64,000 nt of DNA from JALYGK01 sp036259835 (GTDB taxonomy: Bacteria; Actinomycetota; UBA4738), in NCBI GenBank assembly GCA_036259835.1, contig DATABA010000022.1, forward strand, positions 17,274 to 81,273, given 5' to 3'. This document shows, piece after piece, positions 16,849-25,053 of this stretch. Both the position numbers and the translations under genes were made by a program. Every line of letters begins with the position of its first letter. The first letter of the stretch is position 1. The notes under the pieces were generated by a model. The model worked only from the letters and a program-made list of their open reading frames with translations. It ran no database searches and was not told the DNA's origin.

Positions 16849-17535
16849 GACGCTTCCCTCGTACGCCGGGGCTATCGCCACTTCGAGGTTGGCGAATGCA
16901 CGCGCGAATGCCAGGCGTTCTTCTTGCTGAGGCGCGACCAGAAGGATGAGGGTGGTGGATGGCGAACTGCCCGCAGCGCCGGCATCAAATCCGCCCTGCT
17001 CTTCCGACGTTGCCCTGAAGTCTCCGCCCCGCAAGACGAACAGGACCTCCACACCACTCACGACGACCTCCGTGTGCGGCTGTCCGGACGCGAACGTGGC
17101 GAGCACGTCGACGTGGTCTCCGGCGCGAACGGTGCCGGCAGGTAATGACGTTGGTACGGCGAAGGCCCGGAGCCCCTCGGGAACGAGCGACGCCACCGGA
17201 CCTGCCCGTACGCGAGCCAGCCGATGATCGGTCACCACCTCACCCTTGAGCAGATCCCCGAGAGCGACCCGGCCGGCAGCTTGCGAAACCTTGGAAAGCG
17301 GTCGCGGCGGCACATACTCTTCGGGCATGTGGACCACCGAAACATGACCCGGGGCGATCGGTGTTCCCCGCCTCACGTCTTGAGCAACCACCAGGACGGG
17401 AACCCGCACCCCGCTGTCTCCGGCGCGCGCCTCGAGGCGCCGGAGAAACGAGTGGACCATGACCCCAGCCAGCAGAGCGAGGGTGACGGAACCGCTGAGG
17501 AAGATCCACGACGGCCTCGCCGAACCCCTTCGCAT
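16837..17535 (-). CDS. SAF-domain / CpaB (RcpC)-like protein
   Basis: 232 residues. One N-terminal membrane helix (WIFLSGSVTLALLAGVMVHSF) is followed by an SAF domain (VPVLVVAQDVRRGTPIAPGHV, ~45-110). A C-terminal RcpC/CpaB-like region contains AFAVPTSLPAGTVRAGDHVDVLATF and LILLVAPQQEERLAFA. CpaB proteins assist Flp/tad pilus assembly outside the membrane. No other tad genes are present in this window, so a pilus role is uncertain. In streptomycetes a similar gene also neighbours fmdB. Confidence 0.8.
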   Translation of the reverse strand: MRRGSARPSWIFLSGSVTLALLAGVMVHSFLRRLEARAGDSGVRVPVLVVAQDVRRGTPIAPGHVSVVHMPEEYVPPRPLSKVSQAAGRVALGDLLKGEVVTDHRLARVRAGPVASLVPEGLRAFAVPTSLPAGTVRAGDHVDVLATFASGQPHTEVVVSGVEVLFVLRGGDFRATSEEQGGFDAGAAGSSPSTTLILLVAPQQEERLAFARAFANLEVAIAPAYEGSVSGL

Positions 17536-17649
17536 TCCGTGTCCTTACGACGCGTGACTCCCGATCACGCGTGACCGTAAAGAAGGAAGCGCCCATACGG
17601 CTATGAAAAACCTCACACCGACTGCAGAAAGAGCGCCAGAAACGGAGAG

Positions 17650-18465
17650 CTATGCCTCGAACCTGGCGTTCTCGAGGGCGTTGGCGCAGGGGCAGTCGCG
17701 CCCTTCGGGGACCTTGGAGATCATTCGAAACAGCAGATCGCGTAGTCGCCCCAGGTTCTCCTGGAAAACCTTGATGACCTCTTCGTGGCTGACCGGGGCG
17801 GTTTCCCCAACCACGCCCACGTCGTAGTCGGTCACGACCGAGATGTTCGCGTAGCAGATCTCCAGTTCCCGAGCCAGGATCGCCTCGGGATGCTGCGTCA
17901 TGTTGATGAGCTCCCATCCCTGCTGTGCGTAGTGATGAGACTCCGCGCGGGTCGAGAAGCGGGGCCCCTGCACCACCACGACGGTGCCTCGGTTGTGCAC
18001 TGGTAGGTCCATCGCGCGCGCCTGCTCGAGGGCAACCTCACGCATGGTCGGGCAGTAGGGGTCGGCGAACGAGACGTGTGTCGTCTCGGGCCCGTCATAG
18101 AAGGTCGAATCGCGTCCGGTGGTCCTGTCGACGAGCTGATCCGCGATGGCGAAGTCGCCGGGCTTCACACCGGGCTGGAGAGACCCGACCGCGCACGGTC
18201 CGACGATCCGTTCCACCCCCAATTGCTTCAGCGCCCACGCGTTCGCCCGATACGGGATCATGTGCGGGGGAAACTGGTGCTTGGCGCCGTGGCGGGGGAT
18301 GAACGCGACTCGAGTTCCCTCGACTGTGCCGATGGCGATCGGCGCCGAAGGCTTCCCCCACGGTGTCTCGGCCTCCATTTCTTCGACGTCATCGAGAAAG
18401 GCGTAGAAGCCGGATCCTCCGAATACGCCGAGTCGGACCGGATCTCCATCGGGGGAACGGTTCAG
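17650..18465 (-). CDS. mtnP: S-methyl-5'-thioadenosine phosphorylase (probable CTG start)
   Basis: About 271 residues, normal for MtnP. The core starts RLGVFGGSGFYAFL and includes PRHGAKHQFPPHMIPYRAN, the phosphate and base site RFSTRAESHHY, NMTQHPEAILA and TDYDVG. It cleaves methylthioadenosine to adenine and methylthioribose-1-phosphate in methionine salvage. No ATG, GTG or TTG fits between the upstream fmdB stop and the conserved core. The best candidate is CTG at 18465, overlapping the fmdB stop (CTGA) and preceded at ~7 nt by AAGGAG. An ATG at 18449 is out of frame. Confidence 0.85.
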   Translation of the reverse strand: MNRSPDGDPVRLGVFGGSGFYAFLDDVEEMEAETPWGKPSAPIAIGTVEGTRVAFIPRHGAKHQFPPHMIPYRANAWALKQLGVERIVGPCAVGSLQPGVKPGDFAIADQLVDRTTGRDSTFYDGPETTHVSFADPYCPTMREVALEQARAMDLPVHNRGTVVVVQGPRFSTRAESHHYAQQGWELINMTQHPEAILARELEICYANISVVTDYDVGVVGETAPVSHEEVIKVFQENLGRLRDLLFRMISKVPEGRDCPCANALENARFEA

Positions 18466-18800
18466 GCCGACTTCTCCTTGCTGCCGCCCGAGGACGCGCT
18501 TGCCGGCGTTTCCTTGGACCCGCCGGACGCGGCTGTGTCCTTCGATTTCTCTTTCGAGCCCGTCTTCGGCGTGTCCCCCGCGCCGTCGCCCGAAGACCCC
18601 TCGCCCCCGCCGCTCTTGGCGGCAGCGCGTGAGTCGGTGGCATAGAACCCGGACCCCTTGAACAGGATCCCCGCGGGGTGGAAGACCTTTCGGAGAGGTC
18701 CACCGCACACGCCGCAGTCACGAAGCGGCTCGTCGCTGAACCGCTGGTAGACCTCGATGTGCGAGCCACACGACTGGCACGCGTACTCATACGTCGGCAT
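18462..18800 (-). CDS. FmdB-family zinc-ribbon protein
   Basis: 112 residues. The N-terminal zinc ribbon MPTYEYACQSCG...DCGVCGG holds two CxxC pairs. It is followed by PLRKVFHPAGILFKGSGFYATD and a long Ser/Gly/Lys-rich low-complexity tail (residues ~65-112) without predicted fold. The family is linked to regulation of formamidase-type genes in some bacteria, but its role in actinobacteria is unknown. It is divergent from galU, as fmdB homologues are near galU in mycobacteria. Its last bases encode an AAGGAG that can serve as the mtnP ribosome site. Confidence 0.88.
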   Translation of the reverse strand: MPTYEYACQSCGSHIEVYQRFSDEPLRDCGVCGGPLRKVFHPAGILFKGSGFYATDSRAAAKSGGGEGSSGDGAGDTPKTGSKEKSKDTAASGGSKETPASASSGGSKEKSA

Positions 18801-18891
18801 GAATCGATTATAGAAGTGGCCTGTCGCGATTCCTCTGCTGGACGACGCGAGGCATTGCCGCTCCGGCCGGTGGGCTAGACTCGCTCGCCAT

Positions 18892-19767
18892 ATGAAGGTC
18901 AAGAAAGCGGTGATCCCCGCGGCGGGCCTGGGGACCAGGTTCCTCCCCGCGACGAAATCTCAGCCGAAGGAAATGCTCCCGCTGGTGGACAAGCCGGCCA
19001 TTCAGTACGTCGTTGAAGAGGCCGTCACCGCCGACCTCCGCGACATCCTGATTATCACGGGGCGGGGGAAGCGAACCATCGAGGACCACTTCGATCGGTC
19101 CTTCGAGCTCGAGCACCGTCTGGAGCAGGGTGGCAAATACGAAGAGCTCAAGGAAGTTCGAAAGATCTCGGAGATGGCCGCGATGCACTACATCCGGCAA
19201 AAGGATCCACAGGGGCTCGGGCACGCTGTCTCCCTCGCTGAACCGCACGTGAACCGCGAGCCGTTCGCGGTTCTCCTGGGCGACGACATCATCGGCTCCG
19301 GAAGCTTGATTCGGGAAATGCTCGACCTCTACGACCGGTACGGGCGCAGCTTGATCGCCGTCAAGGAGGTCCCGCGCGCGGAGATCAACCTGTACGGCGC
19401 GGTGGAACCGGAGTTCGTGGAAGACAACCTGGCCCGGATCATCCAGATCGTGGAGAAGCCTTCCCCTGAGGCGGCGCCGTCGAATCTGGCCGCCATCGGA
19501 CGGTACGTCTTGACACCGGAAATCTTCGACGCACTCCGTGAGACGCCGCCCGATGAGCGCGGAGAGGTTCAGTTAACGGACGCGTTGAACCTCCTGGCGC
19601 AGCAGCAGACGGTCTACGCGTATATCTATGAGGACGTCCGGTACGACATCGGGAAGAAGCTCGACTTCCTGCGCGCCACCATCGAGCTGGCCATCGACCG
19701 GGACGACCTCGGCTCCGAGTTTCGGACGATCCTCGCCGAGCTCGTTCAGCGAAAGAACATTCTCTAG
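18892..19767 (+). CDS. galU: UTP-glucose-1-phosphate uridylyltransferase
   Basis: 291 residues. The nucleotide-binding start VKKAVIPAAGLGTRFLPATKSQPKEMLP, LGDDIIGS and NLYGAVEPE are GalU signatures, and IVEKPSPEAAPSNLAAIGRYVL is the usual C-terminal landmark. It makes UDP-glucose for cell-wall and polysaccharide synthesis. It is followed 3 nt later by moeA, the conserved galU-moeA order of actinobacteria. Confidence 0.96.
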   Translation: MKVKKAVIPAAGLGTRFLPATKSQPKEMLPLVDKPAIQYVVEEAVTADLRDILIITGRGKRTIEDHFDRSFELEHRLEQGGKYEELKEVRKISEMAAMHYIRQKDPQGLGHAVSLAEPHVNREPFAVLLGDDIIGSGSLIREMLDLYDRYGRSLIAVKEVPRAEINLYGAVEPEFVEDNLARIIQIVEKPSPEAAPSNLAAIGRYVLTPEIFDALRETPPDERGEVQLTDALNLLAQQQTVYAYIYEDVRYDIGKKLDFLRATIELAIDRDDLGSEFRTILAELVQRKNIL

Positions 19768-19770
19768 GCG

Positions 19771-21096
19771 ATGTGGGATCCACGAGGTACCCAGGCTGAT
19801 TCCCCCGTGCGACAGTCGCGGGGGTCGTCGGACCTGCGACAGCTCCGCCGTGCGGGGACGGATCCGGGCGAAATGCGGCAGGTCGAGGCAGTTCGCAACT
19901 CGATCCTCGACCGGATTCCGGTCCTTGCGCCCATCGACCTGCCCTTGCAAGAGGCGTTCGGTTGTGTCCTGGCTGCCGACGTGGTGGCGGACGAAGACGT
20001 GCCGACGTTTTCGTCTTCAGGGATGGACGGCTTCGCCGTTCGAGCCGCCGACGTCGCCGAGGCCACTCGAGACGACCCCGTCACGCTCCAGATCGTGGGG
20101 CGGGCTCCGGTCGGTAGGCAGCCCGAGGGAACCGTTGGGACGGGAGAGGCGGTCCGGATCGCAACCGGGGCTCCAATTCCCGCCGGAGCCGACGCCATCG
20201 TCCCGGTGGAGCACGCGCTCCTAGAGGGAGAACGGGTCCACGTCCTCCAGGCGGTTCCGCAGGGCAGCTACATTCGCCCGACCGGGGAGGACGTTCGGGC
20301 CGGTGAGCTCCTGGTCCCGCAGGGGCGAAGGCTCTCCGCTCCGGAAATCGGCCTTCTGGCATCCGCGGGTCACGGCTCGGTACAGGTCCATCCCCGGCCC
20401 CGGGTCGTGGTGATCTCGACGGGAAACGAGCTGGTTGAGCCGGGCCGGCCCGCTCCGTTCGGGATGGTCCGCGACGCGAACTCCTACACGCTGCTCGGGG
20501 CGCTGCGGGAGGTGGGAGCGGTGCCATACCTCGCCGGGATCATTCGCGACGACGTCGACGCCCTGAAGGAGGAGGTGCTCGGGCTGGCCCTTCGCGCCGA
20601 CTGCTTCATCAGCTCGGGAGGTGTTTCGGTCGGCGAAGGCGACGTGGTCAAGAAGGCGTTCCACCGCCGAGGCGAAGTGGACTTCTACCGTGTCGCGATG
20701 CAGCCCGGCATGCCGCAGGGCTTTGGGAAGATCGACCAGACGCCGTTCTTCGGCCTCCCCGGAAATCCGGTGTCGGTTTTCGTCTCGTTCGAGGTCTTCA
20801 TCCGTCCCGCCCTGCTCAAGATGATGGGACGGACCGACATCTTTCGGCCGGAGGTATGGGCCACACTGGAGACCGACATCTCCGGGCCGGCGGACAAGAT
20901 CCAGTTCGCACGGGTCCGCGTGTGGCGTGACCGAGCGCGGTGGCGGGCGGCGAGCACCGGGGGGAGAGGCTCGAACCTCCTGGCGACGGTATCGAAGGCA
21001 AACGGTCTGGCCATCATCCCGGTCGGCACCGACACGGCCACCGCCGGCTCGCGGGTCCGCGTGATGCTGTTCCGGGCCCTGGACGCGGGGGAGTAG
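19771..21096 (+). CDS. moeA: Molybdopterin molybdotransferase MoeA / gephyrin-like Glp
   Basis: 441 residues from ATG 19771; ATG 19873 would give 407 residues beginning MRQVEAVRNSIL, closer to the usual family start. Domains are MoeA_N (FSSSGMDGFAVRA, TGAPIPAGADAIVPVE), the MoCF binding domain (VVVISTGNELVEPG, SSGGVSVGEGDVVKKAF, FFGLPGNPVSVFVSFEVF) and MoeA_C. It inserts molybdate into molybdopterin. In Corynebacterium a MoeA paralogue of this locus (Glp) has been described as a divisome protein acting with a membrane receptor. A receptor-like gene lies nearby at 21687, so either role is possible. Confidence 0.9.
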   Translation: MWDPRGTQADSPVRQSRGSSDLRQLRRAGTDPGEMRQVEAVRNSILDRIPVLAPIDLPLQEAFGCVLAADVVADEDVPTFSSSGMDGFAVRAADVAEATRDDPVTLQIVGRAPVGRQPEGTVGTGEAVRIATGAPIPAGADAIVPVEHALLEGERVHVLQAVPQGSYIRPTGEDVRAGELLVPQGRRLSAPEIGLLASAGHGSVQVHPRPRVVVISTGNELVEPGRPAPFGMVRDANSYTLLGALREVGAVPYLAGIIRDDVDALKEEVLGLALRADCFISSGGVSVGEGDVVKKAFHRRGEVDFYRVAMQPGMPQGFGKIDQTPFFGLPGNPVSVFVSFEVFIRPALLKMMGRTDIFRPEVWATLETDISGPADKIQFARVRVWRDRARWRAASTGGRGSNLLATVSKANGLAIIPVGTDTATAGSRVRVMLFRALDAGE

Positions 21097-21103
21097 CGAG
21101 ACC

Positions 21104-21562
21104 TTGTCCGAACCGGCCGCCCGGATGGTCGAGGTGGGGGCCAAGGACTCAACCGCGCGCGAGGCCACCGCGGAGTGCGTGATTCAGATGACGCCCGAAG
21201 CGTGCTCCACCGTTGTGGGCGGAACGCCGAAGGGCAACCCTCTGGAGGCGGCGAAGGTCGCCGGCCTCCTCGCGGCGAAGCGTACGCCGGAACTCTTGCC
21301 GTATTGCCATCCAGTGACGCTCACCGGAGGCGCCGTCCTCGTTGAACCCGATCCCGAGAGCGGCGCCATCCGCGTCGAAGCGACGATCACGGCCACCGAC
21401 CGCACCGGTGTGGAGATGGAGGCGTTGACCGCGGCTGCCGTCGCGGCGCTCTCCCTCTACGACACCGTGAAGGCCTACGACCGCTCCGCGGAGATCACCG
21501 CGCTTCGCCTGGTGTCCAAGACCGGCGGAAAGAGCGGGCCGTACCGCAGGTCGGCTCCGTAA
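21104..21562 (+). CDS. moaC: Cyclic pyranopterin monophosphate synthase
   Basis: 152 residues from TTG 21104. Landmarks are MVEVGAKDSTAREATAE, LPYCHPVTLTG (a family His pair region), TGVEMEALTAAAVAALSLYD and VSKTGGKSG. MoaC, with MoaA, converts the GTP-derived intermediate to cPMP in molybdenum cofactor synthesis. It starts 7 nt after moeA in the same operon. Confidence 0.95.
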   Translation: MSEPAARMVEVGAKDSTAREATAECVIQMTPEACSTVVGGTPKGNPLEAAKVAGLLAAKRTPELLPYCHPVTLTGGAVLVEPDPESGAIRVEATITATDRTGVEMEALTAAAVAALSLYDTVKAYDRSAEITALRLVSKTGGKSGPYRRSAP

Positions 21563-21686
21563 GAGCTCTCTCGCACCAATTCGACAATCAAGGGACAGGC
21601 AAATCCTTGATCCGGTCCTATGCCGTGCTACGTTGCGGTTCCAGGCTCGATAGCAGCGGTCGGCCACAACGATCGCGGGGAGGCCT

Positions 21687-22370
21687 GTGCTCGGCTGGCT
21701 TTTGTTCGCCCTTTTGGGCATTATCTGGATTGCCTTCCTCCTTCCCCGCAAGCACTCTTCCCCGCTTGGGAGCGCGAAGGACTTCGAGAGAACGTTGAAT
21801 CTCCTGGCGGAGGCAAACAGGACCGTTTCCGGACGGTGGGTGCTGGTGCCCCCGAAGGGTCGGGTGCTGGACGGCGGGCAGACCTCGCGCCGGATTCGGG
21901 CGCGCCGGCGTCGGCGGCTGCTCTTCGTCCTGATGGCCGACGGGGCGCTGATGACGGGAATCATGGGAGCGTTCCCGGGCCTTCGGCCGATGCTCTTCGG
22001 AACTGCCTTCCTTTCTTCCTTGCTGCTCCTGTACACCGGTTTGCTGGCCGCAATCGCCGCCCATGAGCGCGCCGAGACCCGCCGGCGGAGGGCGCGCGCC
22101 TTGCTGGAGCAGCGCCCGCGCGTGATGAGCCGGTACACGGCAGTCCCGAACCGAAACGGGAACGGCCAACCCGCCCTCGAGGGAAATGGACACCCGGGGG
22201 GCAATGGGAAGGGACACCGAAGCGGCAACGGCAACGGGCACTGGACCATCGCCGTCTCCGACGGACGCAAGATGGCGGCCACGGCGTTCGAGGACTCCGA
22301 CGACGACGTCCACGTCGTCGTTCGGCGGGCGCCGGCCCGAAGCCGAGGAGCGATGCGGTCGGCCGGTTAG
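21687..22370 (+). CDS. Membrane protein resembling the SepX/GLPR divisome receptor
   Basis: 227 residues from GTG 21687. An N-terminal membrane helix (LGWLLFALLGIIWIAFLLP) precedes a short loop with KDFERTLNLL and VLVPPKG. A basic patch (RRIRARRRRR), two further hydrophobic segments and an Arg-rich stretch (AETRRRRARALL) follow. The C-terminal tail is Gly/Asn-rich. Order and layout resemble SepX (Streptomyces) and GLPR (Corynebacterium), membrane division proteins encoded beside galU-moeA. GLPR binds the MoeA-like Glp. The match is by pattern and synteny, so the name is tentative. Confidence 0.6.
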   Translation: MLGWLLFALLGIIWIAFLLPRKHSSPLGSAKDFERTLNLLAEANRTVSGRWVLVPPKGRVLDGGQTSRRIRARRRRRLLFVLMADGALMTGIMGAFPGLRPMLFGTAFLSSLLLLYTGLLAAIAAHERAETRRRRARALLEQRPRVMSRYTAVPNRNGNGQPALEGNGHPGGNGKGHRSGNGNGHWTIAVSDGRKMAATAFEDSDDDVHVVVRRAPARSRGAMRSAG

Positions 22371-22406
22371 CGAGCCCCGTCCGGGTATAGAAGAATCGGT
22401 CTCTCC

Positions 22407-23039
22407 TTGGACCTCAGCGCGCTCTCTCCGTCATTTCAGCGGCGGTTCGAAGAAAAGACCGCAGCCCGCGAGAAGGCGCTTTCCGCTTCCCGCCGATCCA
22501 TTCGCGCCTCGGCGAACGCCATTCGCGCCACCCACCGCCGGGACTTCGAACAGGCAGAGCAGCTCATGGCCGACTCACGTGCCGCACTGGACAGCGGGAA
22601 GGACGCGGTGGCGAGTCAACTCGACGTCTACTACGCCGGCTTTCTCCAGGATGCGCAGAAGGAGTACGCCGAAGCGCGGTTGACGAACGCGGTCGTGCAA
22701 AATGCCGACCTGCCGTCTCCAGACGATCTGGACGTGGAGCTGGCGCCATACCTCAACGGCATGGCCGAGACGATCGGCGAAGCGCGGAGGGCCATCCTGG
22801 ACCTGTTGCGGCGAGGCGATGTCGTGGAGAGCGAGCGGATCCTCACCGCCATGGAGGACATGTTCTACGTGCTGGTTTCAATGGACTTTCCCGATGCGAT
22901 CACCGGCAACCTTCGCCGTTCAACCGACGTCGCCAGGAGCATCATGGAACGAACAAGGGGCGATCTCTCCATCACGCTCGTCCAGCGGAACCTTCAGGAG
23001 GCGCTGGAGCGGCACGCCCGCGGCCTTCAGGACGGCTAG
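22407..23039 (+). CDS. Translin-family protein
   Basis: 210 residues from TTG 22407, all-helical. The pattern is that of prokaryotic translins: EKALSASRRSIRASANAIRA, DVYYAGFLQDAQKEYAEA, then VELAPYLNGMAETIGEARRAILDLLRRGD, and the closing DFPDAITGNLRRSTDVARSIMERTRGDL. Eukaryotic translin binds single-stranded RNA and, with TRAX, degrades small RNAs. Archaeal and bacterial members are little studied. The TRAX catalytic Glu-Glu-Asp set is not obvious, although DxE-type acids occur (ESERILTAMEDM). Confidence 0.82.
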   Translation: MDLSALSPSFQRRFEEKTAAREKALSASRRSIRASANAIRATHRRDFEQAEQLMADSRAALDSGKDAVASQLDVYYAGFLQDAQKEYAEARLTNAVVQNADLPSPDDLDVELAPYLNGMAETIGEARRAILDLLRRGDVVESERILTAMEDMFYVLVSMDFPDAITGNLRRSTDVARSIMERTRGDLSITLVQRNLQEALERHARGLQDG

Positions 23040-23058
23040 TCGCCCCAGGCTAACTGCC

Positions 23059-23316
23059 CTATCTGACCAGTTTCTTCGCCTCGTCGGGCGGAGGAGCGTG
23101 ATCAACGACCTCGACGCCGTCACGCAGGCTGTACTTGAGCGCGTCGATCAGCGTTTTCCACTCGCTCTCGGTCATGGTGAGCGTGCCTGCGAACGTCAGG
23201 TGGTCGTCGAACCCGGTCAGCATGTTGACGGTCACCGCCGACTCGTTTCCCTTGACTCGAGCGGGGTACCGGCCGAGGATCGAGAACTGGTACCTGTACT
23301 TCCGGTCTTCTCCCAT
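23059..23316 (-). CDS. Conserved small hypothetical protein
   Basis: 85 residues from ATG 23316. It is a beta-rich N-terminus (YRYQFSILGRYPARVKGNES) followed by LTMTESEWKTLIDALKYSL and a short charged tail. No transmembrane segment or known motif is visible. It lies 10 nt downstream of the MDMPI-family gene and may be co-transcribed with it. Function unknown. Confidence 0.6.
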   Translation of the reverse strand: MGEDRKYRYQFSILGRYPARVKGNESAVTVNMLTGFDDHLTFAGTLTMTESEWKTLIDALKYSLRDGVEVVDHAPPPDEAKKLVR

Positions 23317-23326
23317 CGCGGGCTCC

Positions 23327-24127
23327 TTACACGATTCGTAGCTTGGAGAGAAACCTTGCCGCGAGTTCCTGGTCGCCGTCCACTCGGATGGTCCCACTGG
23401 TCCTGAGATCGTCGAAACTGTCGCGTCCGGCCGCCGCCATCAGGAACGCCGGTGCCGGGGCGACGATGCGCGCCGCTACCTCACCCGAAACTGACCCAGA
23501 ACCGTCCGGACCGAACTGTTTGGTGGCCAGGTCGAAGTTCCATTCCGGGATCGCAACGCCCTCGAGCTCAACGACCAGCCGGCCTCTCCCGCCATCCAGC
23601 AGGTGAATGGTCTGGAGGCCGATCGCGGTGAGAAGGAACTCGGTCGCCGCCTCGGCGTCGACGTCTTCGTCTGACATGCCGAGCGCGCGCCGGACGTCTT
23701 GGCGGTGGATCCATTCGTCGTAGGCTCGAACCCAGACGTAGATCCCGAGCGGTCCTCGGCCCCACGGGCTCGGAAGCCGAGGCCGATACGCGGGCGCCGG
23801 AAGAGCGGCCGCAAGGCGAATGAACCGGCGTCCCCATCGATCCAGTCCCATCAGCAACTCCGGGACCGGTCGGTTCGCCCACTTAGGGACCTGTCGTTCG
23901 TTCCATGCCTCGACCTTGTCGGTGTTCTTCGCAAGCAGAATCGCCGGAAGGATCGCGCCCGTCACCGCTGCCTGGTCGGTCGAAACGAGATGCGCGACCA
24001 CCTCTCGTACGCGCCACCCCGGAAGTGCGGTTGGCGTGTCGAATCGGTCGGGGTCAAGGCTGCGCAGCAGCGACAATGTGGCTCGGCGTTCGCCCCTAAC
24101 GGCTCGAAGAATGTCGTCCTTATTCAC
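23327..24127 (-). CDS. Maleylpyruvate isomerase-family mycothiol-dependent enzyme (MDMPI)
   Basis: 266 residues. The N-terminal MDMPI/DinB-like helical bundle (ERRATLSLLRSL, LPGWRVREVVAHLVSTD, RAYDEWIHRQDVRRALG) supplies the metal-binding His set: His in VVAHL and in WIHRQD, plus an acidic partner. An SCP2-like C-terminal domain follows (~175-266: GRLVVELEGVAIPEWNF, AFLMAAAGRDSFDDL). In this family mycothiol serves as thiol cofactor, which supports an actinobacterial host. Substrate unknown. Confidence 0.85.
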   Translation of the reverse strand: MNKDDILRAVRGERRATLSLLRSLDPDRFDTPTALPGWRVREVVAHLVSTDQAAVTGAILPAILLAKNTDKVEAWNERQVPKWANRPVPELLMGLDRWGRRFIRLAAALPAPAYRPRLPSPWGRGPLGIYVWVRAYDEWIHRQDVRRALGMSDEDVDAEAATEFLLTAIGLQTIHLLDGGRGRLVVELEGVAIPEWNFDLATKQFGPDGSGSVSGEVAARIVAPAPAFLMAAAGRDSFDDLRTSGTIRVDGDQELAARFLSKLRIV

Positions 24128-24494
24128 GCGTGCTCCCTGGGGTTGGCTCAGGCGGTGGAGTGTTGGCAGGTGGCGATACCGGCGGTTGCTCCCCCAGTGA
24201 CATCTTCTCCGTTCCGGTGTCCGTTACTGACGTCGCCTCTTGCGGTGTGGAAGGCTCGCGGAGAAGAACCGCCCGCCGTTCCAGGAACTCCTCCCGTGTT
24301 ATTTCGCCACTCGCATACCGCTCTTCCAGGATTCTCAGCGCAGATGGGGTGGCGAACCGGTCACGGAGCCGTGGTGCATCATTTCGTAGCAGTAGGACCC
24401 CGCCGACGATCAGCGCGACCCAGAACAGCATGCCGGCGAGGGGAAAGACCCACCCCCATGTCCATCCGGTGTCCCACGCCCAGTTGAACGGCAT
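24120..24494 (-). CDS. SHOCT-domain membrane protein
   Basis: 124 residues. One membrane helix (VFPLAGMLFWVALIVGGVLLLR, ~15-36) is followed by a SHOCT domain (ALRILEERYASGEITREEFLERRAVL, ~50-77) and a Pro/Thr-rich tail. SHOCT is a short two-helix module often found in oligomeric membrane proteins. The start overlaps the stop of the upstream PspC gene (TGATG), so the two are coupled. Confidence 0.8.
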   Translation of the reverse strand: MPFNWAWDTGWTWGWVFPLAGMLFWVALIVGGVLLLRNDAPRLRDRFATPSALRILEERYASGEITREEFLERRAVLLREPSTPQEATSVTDTGTEKMSLGEQPPVSPPANTPPPEPTPGSTRE

Positions 24495-24805
24495 CAGCGT
24501 CTCGCCAGGTCCATGCGGATCTGCTCCAGCTCTTCGGCCGAGATCTCTCCTCGAGCGAAACGTTCCTCCGCGATCCTGAGCGCCGACTGACGCCGATGCG
24601 TCTGCGAATCGACCGGTACGGGCGAGCCCTTAGGCAGAACGATCCAGAGGACGACGTAGAGCAAGATGCCCACACCCTCTAACAGCGCGAGGACAACGAA
24701 CACGATCCGGACAAGCGTGGCGTCCACGCCGAAGTACTCGGCGATGCCCCCGCAGACGCCGGCGATCCGCTTGTCGGTTTCTGATCGCGTCAGCCGAGCT
24801 TGCAT
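24494..24805 (-). CDS. PspC-domain protein with C-terminal SHOCT-like motif
   Basis: 103 residues from ATG 24805; ATG 24823 is an alternative and neither has a strong ribosome site. The PspC domain covers ~1-60 (LTRSETDKRIAGVCGGIAEYFGVD, then a membrane helix LVRIVFVVLALLEGVGILLYVVLWIVLP). A SHOCT-like repeat follows (ALRIAEERFARGEISAEELEQIRMDL). PspC proteins respond to envelope stress in the phage-shock system. No PspA gene is nearby. Confidence 0.85.
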   Translation of the reverse strand: MQARLTRSETDKRIAGVCGGIAEYFGVDATLVRIVFVVLALLEGVGILLYVVLWIVLPKGSPVPVDSQTHRRQSALRIAEERFARGEISAEELEQIRMDLARR

Positions 24806-24888
24806 AGTTTGATCGTGTCGCATGGCGCCCGGCAGCGTCAAAAGACACGCTAACCAGCGGAAAGGCCTCTGTTAACCTAACTAGCCCC

Positions 24889-24960
24889 GGGGGTGTAGCT
24901 CAGTGGTAGAGCGCTGCCTTCGCACGGCAGAGGTCGTCGGTTCGACTCCGATCACCTCCA
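24889..24960 (+). tRNA. tRNA-Ala (anticodon CGC), target of island integration
   Basis: The acceptor stem GGGGGTG/CACCTCC (one G-T pair), anticodon stem CTGCC/GGCAG with loop TTCGCAC (anticodon CGC) and T-arm GTCGG-TTCGACT-CCGAT are complete. CCA follows directly at 24961-24963. The 3' part (24923-24962) is repeated at 40857-40896. The integrase remnant reads into this gene from the opposite strand. Confidence 0.95.
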
Positions 24961-24962
24961 CC
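24923..24962 (+). repeat. attL-like repeat (3' end of tRNA-Ala)
   Basis: 40-bp segment beginning CACGGCAGAGGTCGT and ending ACCTCCACC. It is identical to 40857-40896 except for C versus G at its 16th base. It forms the anticodon-stem 3' side, T-arm and acceptor 3' strand of the intact tRNA. Confidence 0.85.
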
Positions 24963-25033
24963 ACTCGAACTCGCAGGCCAGAGCCGGTTTTCACCACTTC
25001 CGGACGCGAGCGCCACGACTTCGGACCTACCCT

Positions 25034-25053
25034 CAGGCGGCAAACAGGCGGCA
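25034..25053 (+). repeat. 20-bp direct repeat, copy 1
   Basis: CAGGCGGCAAACAGGCGGCA, within the integrase remnant, identical to 27338-27357. The two copies bracket the sigma/anti-sigma-like block (about 2.3 kb). Confidence 0.6.

Noticed and set aside
18258..18449. ATG 18449 as start of mtnP
   Set aside because: It opens a different frame that does not encode the MtnP core.
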